This document shows, one piece after another, positions 55,976 to 64,000 of a DNA stretch of 64,000 bases. Positions within the stretch are counted from its first letter, which is position 1, and each line of letters opens with the position of its first letter. Source of the stretch: Prosopocoilus inquinatus (Eukaryota; Arthropoda; Insecta; Coleoptera; Lucanidae); contig CM069872.1 of the NCBI GenBank assembly GCA_036172665.1, positions 21,989,001 through 22,053,000 on the forward strand. The letters run 5' to 3'. A program made the position numbers and the translations under genes. The notes beneath the pieces were generated by a model that worked only from the letters and a program-made list of their open reading frames with translations, had not been told where the DNA came from and did not search any database.

Positions 55976-56924
55976 CTGTTTTGACACATTATACATAATA
56001 GCAAAGACAAAGAATCTAGGAACATGTGACACTTAATAAAATAAAAATGGAACGAAACTTAGTTCGAAAAAGTGGCTCCACCTGGATTTTGGACACAGCA
56101 AAGGCGGGAGTTTTAAACTTTAATGTTTCAAATAAATACTTATTTCAAAAGTTATAAAGCAATAATATGCGTTTTAAATATTCGCAGTTTATTTTAATTG
56201 ACAGATACAAAAACGAGAAGCACATTTCCTTTAAAAATACCAATAACTCACTGCATAAATCAGGTTCAATAATTATTCTGTGATTTTTGGGAGGATTCGC
56301 CTTGATAATCACCCTTTAAACGATTCCTTGTCTTTTATATTTGTTGTTGCTGCAACAATCACTGAACAGCGAAGTTGGACCTGGATTTTATATACAGCTA
56401 TAAGGTCAATCAGAATATCGGCCGGTATCTTTGAATTGTCATTAATTTTTCACCATTGTCTCCATTTACAATAAAACGTATTGTTTTCTCTGTTCCTTTC
56501 CCTTTTTTTAAAAGTATTACAGTTACGGTGTACGTTTTAATAGAAGTAAAATATTTTTACCTGAGTCCGGGCACGTTGACAGTTTTTCGGTGCAGTAAGT
56601 GGGAGTCAAATTTTGTCCATGCAGCGATACCCGATACAAATTTTATGAATTTCACTAACAGTTGCATAGCAAATTATGAAAACAAACTAAACACGAAATG
56701 CACTAAAAGCATTTATACAAATGCATTTCAAAAACGGTGGGAATATTCAGACTACATTAAACATAAGTTATGACATAAACATAAATGTCATTAAATTTTT
56801 TCGTACTTTTGTTTCAGTCAGACATGGAATTATTCGATTGGTTGTTAGTAAAACACGAGGAGAAATGAATTCGGTACAATGTTCCTAGATTCAAGTGCCG
56901 AATCTTCTTAGATCCTTTATCTTT
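55976..56924. other. No gene supported
   Basis: Open stretches at 56456-56773 (+) show no domain. AT-rich, directly left of the retrozyme array. Confidence 0.35.
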
Positions 56925-57096
56925 GCCGCCTTGCATGGGGGACTCATTAGGAGCAAATCCCGCTTCAATTTGTCTATCCTACTGCAATGTCAGGTCAAAA
57001 AGCGATAGTAAGATGTCGCTATTTTATATGTTCATCATTCTTACATCGCATTTGCGAATAAATTGGGCAAGTCGTTTTTGGTCTGCAGTGGGAATG

Positions 57097-57161
57097 TCGA
57101 GCTACGTTTCTGCTGAAGAAGCCCCAAGCAGGGCTGAAACAGCTGTCCAGAGGCTGCTCGA
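57097..57161 (+). ncRNA. Type I hammerhead ribozyme, unit 1
   Basis: Stem I outer helix TCGAGC (57097-57102)/GCTCGA (57156-57161), inner helix TTTCTG (57107-57112)/CAGAGG (57148-57153); core CTGAAGA (57113-57119); stem II AGCCC (57120-57124)/GGGCT (57131-57135) with a 6-nt loop; GAAA (57136-57139); stem III palindrome ACAGCTGT (57139-57146); C17 at 57147. Cleavage predicted between 57147 and 57148. The internal loop in stem I (57103-57106, 57154-57155) is placed for the usual loop-loop contact with loop II. Confidence 0.9.
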
Positions 57162-57409
57162 GGTTCTCACTGCAATCAAAAACGATTTGCACAAAATTTT
57201 TTCTAAAATCTTTCATTATGCTTTGACAGCAAGCATGGCCGCCTTGCATGGGGGACTCATTAGGAGCAAATCCCGCTTCAATTTGTCTATCCTACTGCAA
57301 TGTTAGGTCAAAAAGCGATAGTAAGATGTCGCTATTTTATATGTTCATCATTCTTACATCGCATTTGCGAATAAATTGGGCAAGTCGTTTTTGGTCTGCA
57401 GTGGGAATG

Positions 57410-57474
57410 TCGAGCTACGTTTCTGCTGAAGAAGCCCCAAGCAGGGCTGAAACAGCTGTCCAGAGGCTGCTCGA
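57410..57474 (+). ncRNA. Type I hammerhead ribozyme, unit 2
   Basis: Same sequence 313 bp on: core 57426-57432, cleavage after 57460. Confidence 0.9.
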
Positions 57475-57722
57475 GGTTCTCACTGCAATCAAAAACGATT
57501 TGCACAAAAATTTTTCTAAAATCTTTCATTATGCTTTGACAGCAAGCATGGCCGCCTTGCATGGGGGACTCATTAGGAGCAAATCCCGCTTCAATTTGTC
57601 TATCCTACTGCAATGTTAGGTCAAAAAGCGATAATAAGATGTCGCTATTTTATATGTTCATCATTCTTACATCGCATTTGCGAATAAATTGGGCAAGTCG
57701 TTTTTGGTCTGCAGTGGGAATG

Positions 57723-57787
57723 TCTAGCTACGTTTCTGCTGAAGAAGCCCCAAGCAGGGCTGAAACAGCTGTCCAGAGGCTGCTCGA
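57723..57787 (+). ncRNA. Type I hammerhead ribozyme, unit 3
   Basis: Same structure: core 57739-57745, cleavage after 57773. One G-to-T change in the outer stem I (TCTAGC) costs a pair. Confidence 0.88.
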
Positions 57788-58324
57788 GGTTCTCACTGCA
57801 ATCAAAAACGATTTGCACAAAAATTTTTCTAAAATCTTTCATTATGCTTTGACAGCAAGCATGGCCGCCTTGCATGGGGGACTCATTAGGAGCAAATCCC
57901 GCTTCAATTTGTCTATCCTACTGCAATGTCAGGTCAAAAAGCGATAGTAAGATGTCGCTATTTTATATGTTCATCATAATAGTATGATAATAATTGTATC
58001 CGCTAAGGTTGCCATGGTTTCTCGAAAGATGGTTCAGTTCAAACATTAAACGACTTATGCCCGTTTGCACCGTTTGTGAATTAAGAAATGCTTATATAAG
58101 AATTACTTAAAGTTAAGAAATGTTTAAGTATCTGTCCTATTGCACCGCACATGATCTCACCAATACTTTACAAAGCTATTCTTTAGCTCGGCATGCATTT
58201 GGGAACATCGCACAATTTAGTAATTTTATACACTTGTATTGGTACTGGTTGGTGAACTAACAGTTTATGTGCATTTTGTTCAATTTTGTTTTTCGTATTT
58301 GTTGTGTTAACCTTAATTATAGAA

Positions 58325-59582
58325 TGGATACGCCGGTAAGTAAAAAAAATAAACGAAATATGAAGGTCGCTCATCTTATTCTTTTATATGTATTTGTAGC
58401 ATTTGAATAAAAAAGCACGGACGGCCAATTTTTCATCAAACGAAAAACAAGTTTTATTTAGTTTGATAAATAAATATAAAGGCATTGTTGAAAATAAAAA
58501 AAACAGACGGCGTAAGCAATGACCAGAAAAGGCAAGCTTGGGAATTAATTACTCAAGAGTTTAATTTCTATTGTCCTGATTCAAGGCACAAACCGCAACA
58601 TTCATTACAGAAATTATATAATAACAAAAAAAAGTTATTAGGAAAGTTGTGGCTGAGGAGAAGAAGCAATTGTTTTTGACTGGTTAGTAACAATTTTTAT
58701 AATTAACATATGCCATAATAAAACAAGCCTTTAAGGAGGAGGTAAAAGCAAAGCCACTGAAAATGATATCGACAAGGAGTTGCTTTTATCGATCATGAAT
58801 AATAAAAGTGTGTAAAATATAACATTAGAAGAAGATGATGCAGAAATATTATCGGAAACAATAACTTTTGAATTGCATGATGATACAACCACCAATTCAG
58901 ATAATGTAAATATGCAGAATTAAAAAAAAGTTTTGTACAAATTTTAATAAATATCTTACAGGCTTCCATGCCATTTTATTCCAAGAGTCAAGTAATATCT
59001 AATCCATGTGCTCCACTTAAGATGATACGGTAGTCGAATAATACTTTTTTTTCATTTTGTAGTAATACATTATTTTGTGGGTAAAATTAAATTCATGTGA
59101 GAAACAATCTACAGTTATAGATAAATCTGCAGAAATTTCATCTGAAGTGCAAACATCTGCAATAAATGTTGAAACACATGATGTAAGTATTAAGAAAAAA
59201 AAATTGTTTGTTGTATTAAGATTTTAAATAATATTTTACAGGTATTATCTGTCATCATGTTCTAATTGGGGACACCCAAATCCAACAATGTTGTCTAATG
59301 TGTCATGCACACCAGTAAAGTTTTTTACATTTTTTTGTATTATTCGTACATTTTTTGTAGGAAAAATTAAACACTTCTCGAAGACGGCAAACGTTAGTAA
59401 AAGCACTGACATCATCAGCAGTAGCTGAAAGGTATGAAATGTTACTTCAGAAAAGGCTCCTAATAGCTGATATGGAACTGAAGCAAAGAGAAAATGAATT
59501 AAAATGGCAGGAACAGTAGCGTGCTTGGCAGAGAGAGGCAATGTTATTGGATATTGAAATTAAAAAAGAAAAATTAAAATAA
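58325..59582 (+). pseudogene. zeste-like Myb/SANT accessory gene of Harbinger
   Basis: A tiny first exon, MDTP, then an intron; the next exon gives ARTANFSSNEKQVLFSLINKYKGIVENKKTDGVSN...AWELITQEFNFYCPDSR...LQKLYNNKKK, a Myb_DNA-bind_5 domain. A shift in the A-run near 58628 leads to VVAEEKKQLFLT before a donor. The next exon (GGKSKATENDIDKELLLSIMNNKSV) has an in-frame TAA. The last exon (59360-59582) encodes a coiled coil with one TAG. Three lesions make it a pseudogene. Confidence 0.78.
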
Positions 59583-59697
59583 ATTCAGTGTTGTAATAAT
59601 AAATAAATACTTGTTTGTTATTCTTTTTTTTTATATTGCCTTTATCCTTACATTAATATGAAACACATTTCATTTAAATGTAACATTTATTTTACAA

Positions 59698-60872
59698 TTA
59701 CAAATTTTGAAAATAATTATTAATTAAATTATTCCGTAAATGGATATTTTCATGTTGTACATGCGGAACTTCTGGTATGTGTCTGTTCTCAATTAGAAGT
59801 TGAAGTTCTTGCTCCTCCATTTCTTCTGGTACTGGTAAATGGTCTTCATGCATTTGTCTTGCAATATTTTGCAGTATAGCAGTAGCAACAATAACTGAGA
59901 GAACTGTTTCCATTTTTTATCTTATTTCGTAAGCCAGTACAGGAAAACATCGTTTCCAGTTTCCAAAAAGACGCTCCACAGTATTACGAGTTCTTTTGTG
60001 AGCTTCATTGTACAGTTGTTCTGATCTAGTAGGAGGATTTGCCAGTGGTGTTAAAAAATACTGTCTCAATGGATATGCACTATCACCTAAAGCAAAAATC
60101 TGATTAAAAAAAAAAGTTCTACATAACATGTATTTACCTAATAATATATTATCTGGGAATTCTCTGTTGTCCATACGTGCTCGAAGATGGCTATTATTAA
60201 ATATTGTTGGCCTGGCCACCGTGCAACTAAATCAATTATTACCAAATTTGCTTACACACAGCTTGCACGTTAATAGAAAAGTACCCTTTACGATTTCTAA
60301 ATTTTCAGGATCCTCTCCTCCAGGTGATTGAATTTTTATATGTGTCCCATCAATGGCACCTATAATTCTTGGAAAAGCAGCTATTTCAAAAAACTGATTT
60401 TTGGGTATGGACTACATCAGCAGCTGTTTCCGGCACATGTATAAAATGTCGCCTTAATGCGGCCAATGCATGAGATACTCGGACAATGATTCTAGATGCA
60501 GTAGCAGTATGTATTCCACTAAAATCTGCTACTGCTGTTACATGTCCAGCTGATGCATAAAACCGAAGAGCTGTTAGCAGTTGATTCATAGGTGAAACAC
60601 TGTCATTACTGTTAAACAAACAGATTAATTTTAGTACACATTGATTTCCTTTTAGTGTTTACTTACAAATTGTTAGGAAATTCCAAACTTTCTTCTATCA
60701 GAGCTAGCACATTTAAACAAGTGCGTTTCGTCAAACGAAAACGTCTATAAAAATTAAATTCATCCATTTCATGAAAATGTTGCGATCTGGTATAATTGAG
60801 CCTTGGAAATCCAAAATCTAATATTTCTAGAATATCCAGGTCATCTTCAAATATATCATCCATTCTATCCAT
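59698..60872 (-). pseudogene. HARBI1-like transposase, broken
   Basis: Exons in order: MDRMDDIFEDDLDILEILDFGFPRLNYTR... (60872-60663); SPMNQLLTALRFYASAGHVTAVADFSGIHTATASRII (60619-60386); after a shift FFEIAAFPRIIGAIDGTHIKIQSPGGEDPE (first Asp); a second shift and stops in the FRNRKGYFSINVQ block; FNNSHLRARMDNREFPDNILLG, an intron, GDSAYPLRQYFLTPLA (second Asp), NTVERLFGNWKRCFPVLAY (Glu); and an ordinary C-terminus ending NNYFQNL. All three catalytic residues persist, but at least three frame lesions exist. Confidence 0.88.
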
Positions 60873-61424
60873 TTCTATAATAAAAATTTATTTGATTTCA
60901 AAATACGTGCAATAAACGACCGTAACAACAATTAATACAAATACTTACTTGTATTTTTGTGGCAAACGCACGAAAAAATTATAAGGTTAGGTTCATTAAT
61001 AGCTGATGGTTCACTCCCGATTGACAAACGCGCATTAAGAATAACTTAAGTACGCCGTTTCTAGGGCTTAAATATAAGAACTGCTTAACACATTTAAGAA
61101 TGACTTATACAACGGTGCAACAGAAAAAGCAGTATTAAACAAAACTTAAATTTAAGTGGTTCTTATTTAGTTCGGTGCAAACGGGCATTATTTGCTCAAA
61201 AATAGGGGTAAAAAAATTACGAAAAAATTGACGATATTTTCAAAATGCCATAAAATAAAATTGTTCAGCTTGGCGAGTTCTTCTATGATTTAAAATTAAC
61301 ACACGTATTTCTGATACACACATTATACTGCATGCAGAGGCCGAGGAAAACTGTATGTTTCACAAAGCGGGCAGCCGAGACAGAACAAGTGCCTCTGCTG
61401 CTCTCGGCTGTGCTACGCTAGCCT

Positions 61425-61680
61425 GTGCTGCCCTGGATGTGCGGGATGTGCGGCCGGTCTAAATCTGGGCTTTCGGGAGTGTTCGTTTTAGCATACATGG
61501 ACGATATTATAGTGCTTTCCGCAACATTCATGAAACATTTAGCGGACTTGCGCGTAGTATTCGATAGGCTTAGAGTGTTCAACTTGAACGCTAATAGGAA
61601 AAAGTGCGTTTTTTGCTTGCTCTGAGGTAAAGTTTATCCGGCACGTTATTAAGGGAGGAAGAATCTATCCAGCGGCCGGA
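61425..61680 (+). pseudogene. Gypsy reverse transcriptase palm fragment
   Basis: VFVLAYMDDIIVLSATFMKHLADLRVVFDRLRVFNLNANRKKC includes the YMDD catalytic palm; after a one-base shift EVKFIRHVI continues the thumb. No other pol part is nearby. Confidence 0.85.
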
Positions 61681-62024
61681 TTCAGAACTTATATCGAATC
61701 GAATGTCGAATCGACTCGAGGATTCACGGTGATCAGAGACTGCAAACGACGTCAGCAATTCAGATGTACTGTCGAATGTGAACCACAAGAAAACTTGGCA
61801 ACAACGGATATTGCCAACTATTCACAGTGAATTATTACAATTTTTTTGGTTACTGGCAATTACTTCGTGTGTGTTTCTTTGTCATTCGATTTATTATTTT
61901 GTGTGTTATTTTATATTAAGTCGTTAAATAATCCCAGCGTACTTGTTTTTATAGCCGGTAGTGTTTCTACCCTACAAAGTATGTAATTATAAATATAATA
62001 AAAAATGTAAATAATAATTAACAA
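61681..62024. other. No gene seen
   Basis: AT-rich spacer leading to the last Harbinger transposase. I looked for terminal repeats of that element here and could not find a partner because its right end lies beyond the window. Confidence 0.35.
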
Positions 62025-63096
62025 ATGTTACAGATGCTCCCAATAATTCATCATGAGCTTGCAAATCTTGAAGCAGCTGAAAGAGCTGAACAAAATGAGC
62101 AATTCCGATTGCAAAGAAGAATAAGGGAAAGTAGTGAACCGTTTAATATGCCTGAGGAACGATTCAAGGAGCTGTTTCGTTTAAAAATTCCGGTCACTAA
62201 TAATTTGATTGAATTGTTAAGACCACATTTACATGGTGCATGACATAGTACTGCAGTGAGTTTAGAATTAAGAGTATTAGCAACCCTGCGTTTTTTTTTA
62301 AGCTTCGGCCAAGATTTTTCATTTGGCATGAGACTAACATCGGTGCACAGAGCTATGCATGAAGTGACACTTGCTATTGACAACCATCTGTCGAACAATT
62401 TCATAAAATTTCCACAAGCTGGAAGAGAATGTGATGAAGTGAAAGTGGACTTTTCGAATAAATGGGGTATCGGAGGTGTGATTGGTGCTGTGGATTGTAC
62501 GCATATGGCCATTTTATGTTCTGCAGAAGGCCACAACTATATGAATAGGAAGGGTTTTCATTCGAAAAATGTTCGGCTAATATGCGATGTGAATTTAAAA
62601 ATACTTAATGTAAATGCCAATTTTCCCGGAAGTGTACATGATTCGTTTATTTGGCGTACTTCAGAAGTTCATAGATTTCTAAGGCAGAACTATGAGCAGG
62701 GAGAAAGAAATTCCTGGTTGCTAGGTGATTCTGGTTACCTTTTGCAGCCATTTCTGCTAGTTCCTTTCACTAATGTTCTGCGAAATTCACCAGAAGAGAT
62801 ACAACCATGCTCATACTTCTGCCAGAAATTGCATTGAGCTTTGTATTGGTTTGTTAAAATCAAGATTTAGGTGCGTACCAAAAGAAAGAAGTGCAACATA
62901 CAGTCCGGAATTTATGGGTATTGTTGTTAATGCTTGTTGCACTTTACATAATATGTGTTTAAATAACAATATACAAGTGAATGAGCAAAATATAGAAGAA
63001 CATATGCAGAATAATCATGGAAATGCAGTACAAAATGATTTACTAAATGCTGGGCGAATTGCTCGCAACGGTGTGGTAAACCGATATTTTCTGTAA
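62025..63096 (+). pseudogene. HARBI1-like transposase with one stop and one frameshift
   Basis: MLQMLPIIHHELANLEAAERAEQNEQ...FNMPEERFKELFRLKIPVTNNLIELLRPHLHGA, then an in-frame TGA (62241-62243), then STAVSLELRVLATLRFFLS, an HTH, GIGGVIGAVDCTHMAIL (first Asp), HNYMNRKGFHSKNVRLICDVNLK, NFPGSVHDSFIW, WLLGDSGYLLQPFLLVPF (second Asp). A one-base shift near 62800 moves to RYNHAHTSARNCIELCIGLLKSRFRCV (Glu) and a normal end, VNRYFL. The two lesions are minor, so the copy is fairly recent. A read-through or splicing alternative for the TGA cannot be excluded. Confidence 0.88.
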
Positions 63097-63549
63097 TATT
63101 AAAATGTAAATAGTAGTTTGTTAGTATATAACATTTTTCCATTACTATTTTATTAATAAATATTTTTTTACTTTGATTTAAGTGTTAGTTTACGTTGAAT
63201 TGTATCAGGAACATTAAGAACTTTTTTTTATAAACTTTGTTTACAAATTATTACTGTTTTGTCATTTAGTTTGAAGGGGCAAATGTTTCTGCAACATATA
63301 AATTGTTAATTTTAAGTATTTTTTTTTCAATGAATTTTAATTTTTGCACTTTAATAAGTCAATAAGAAACAGGATTAAAATATTCATAATTTTTATTTAT
63401 TTAAAGTTTTTTCTAGATTCTCTGTTAGTGTCTAGTGCATTGATCGACTGTGTCACACCGAAAAAACCACTTTTAAGTGTATTATTAATATCTTGGAGTA
63501 GCTCTATGGTTTCAACATAAAGGCATTCAACATGAGATGTTTCTTGCAT

Positions 63550-63911
63550 TTAAGCCGTTCTTCGCTTTTTGACTGGAGCAGTTGGGCCTACAGAAGGAAC
63601 TGGATTAGAGCTTGCGTCTTCAGCAGTCTCGATTACTTCAACTCTGCTGGTGCTTGGAATTTGTGTCTGTAGCTAATTGAAATGTAACACATATAACTGT
63701 GACATATTTTAAATCGGTTCTAATTTTAACAATTAATAACTAATTTAATACGTACACGTCGTTCAGGTGTTTTGGTTCTTTCAAAACTGCTGAACCCAAA
63801 TATCTGCAGAATTTTTTCTTCTAATTCTGACCGAACAGTTTGTGGTCCACCACCTGTTGCAGCGTTCTGCAATATTAATTCAGCTGCATGATGCCTTGCT
63901 TTAGATTTCAA
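63550..63911 (-). CDS. Myb/SANT-like accessory gene of Harbinger, partial
   Basis: The frame 63911-63726 encodes KSKARHHAAELILQNAATGGGPQTVRSELEEKILQIFGFSS, the segment that follows a Myb_DNA-bind_5 domain in zeste-like proteins. After a GT-AG intron the last exon (63672-63550) reads QTQIPSTSRVEVIETAEDASS...PVKKRRTA-stop, with a basic nuclear-localisation-like end. The upstream DNA-binding exon lies past the window edge. It is convergent with the transposase at 62025-63096, as in the other Harbinger elements here. Confidence 0.65.
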
Positions 63912-64000
63912 ATCTGTCCAAGCCTATACTGTAAAAATAAATTATGAATATCAATAAAAAAAACTCATATTACTTTTTCTTATAAAATTGCAGTACATAA

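Larger units (their letters stand above)
56925..57975 (+). repeat. Tandem array of 313-bp hammerhead-ribozyme units
   Basis: GCCGCCTTGCATGG recurs at 56925, 57238, 57551 and 57864, exactly 313 bp apart: three full units plus a 112-bp partial unit ending TGTTCATCAT. Units differ by only a few bases. Because 313 is not a multiple of three, the open frames through them change frame at each junction and are not a protein. Each full unit holds one hammerhead; cleavage would release 313-nt monomers (57148-57460, 57461-57773). Confidence 0.95.
58058..61187. mobile_element. PIF/Harbinger element, degenerate (group B ends)
   Basis: 3130 bp with ends TGCCCGTTTGCACCG and CGGTGCAAACGGGCA, flanked by TTA TSDs (58055-58057, 61188-61190). 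It carries a zeste-like Myb accessory gene (+) and a HARBI1-like transposase (-), tail to tail with ~115 bp between stops. A larger relative of the 32246-34617 element, in the opposite orientation. Confidence 0.92.

Noticed and set aside
57860..57895. CTAATGA on the reverse strand of the unit as an alternative hammerhead core
   Set aside because: G5 is not present, the other copies read CTAATAA, and no matching stem II/GAAA follows.
56923..57947. Open frames of ~125 aa running through the 313-bp units on both strands
   Set aside because: 313 is not a multiple of three, so the frame changes at each junction; copies A and B do not preserve it, and the ribozyme explains the conserved bases.

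Overview
The window looks like eukaryotic nuclear DNA from an arthropod, most likely an insect. It is AT-rich, has GT-AG introns, and carries BEL/Pao, Ty3/Gypsy (one relic with an envelope-like gene), PIF/Harbinger, piggyBac, pogo and hAT-type sequences in insect-like forms. I recognise no ordinary host gene, rRNA, tRNA or CRISPR array. Nearly everything callable is a mobile element, a relic of one, or an element nested in another.

Layout. 0.1-3.4 kb: a broken minus-strand gene whose conserved C-terminal part resembles the RAG1/Transib recombinase core. 3.7-9.7 kb: a Gypsy RT scrap, a hammerhead-ribozyme retroposon (copy A) and a 5'-truncated BEL/Pao pol interrupted by a Harbinger-type MITE (6361-7239) and an LTR-like insert. 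9.9-11.5 kb: a dead pogo transposase and a Gypsy RT scrap. 12.2-14.1 kb: two short inverted-repeat elements. 15578-29533: a young Gypsy element (minus strand, TSD GGAG, nearly identical LTRs) whose left LTR carries a 4.9-kb Harbinger element (16355-21270, TSD TAA) with an apparently intact four-exon transposase; the right LTR preserves the empty target site. 31.5 kb: an hAT/DUF4371 scrap. 32246-34617: a second Harbinger element. 35000-44207: a pogo-like element with a PHD-finger transposase, split by a 6.4-kb Gypsy element (37555-43976, TSD AGGA, tRNA-Lys-type primer site). 44.8-48.9 kb: a degraded env-bearing Gypsy/errantivirus-like relic whose env is interrupted by ribozyme retroposon copy B. 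49500-51651: piggyBac. 51.7-55.4 kb: a PIF relic and an internally deleted Harbinger element with a MADF-BESS gene. 56925-57975: a tandem array of 313-bp units. 58058-61187: another Harbinger element. 62.0 kb to the end: one more, running off the window.

The most interesting signal is the 313-bp repeat family. Each unit contains a type I hammerhead self-cleaving ribozyme (CUGAAGA core, stem II, GAAA, palindromic stem III ACAGCUGU, cleavage after GUC) that would release 313-nt monomers. Two dispersed copies are flanked by 12-13 bp target-site duplications and have an inverted-plus-sense layout. This matches what is known of animal retrozymes. The other main signals are the RAG1-like pseudogene; a tail-to-tail transposase plus DNA-binding accessory gene layout in all five Harbinger-type elements, with three accessory protein families; the nested insertions whose relative order can be read; and twin perfect hairpins at the end of the env relic.
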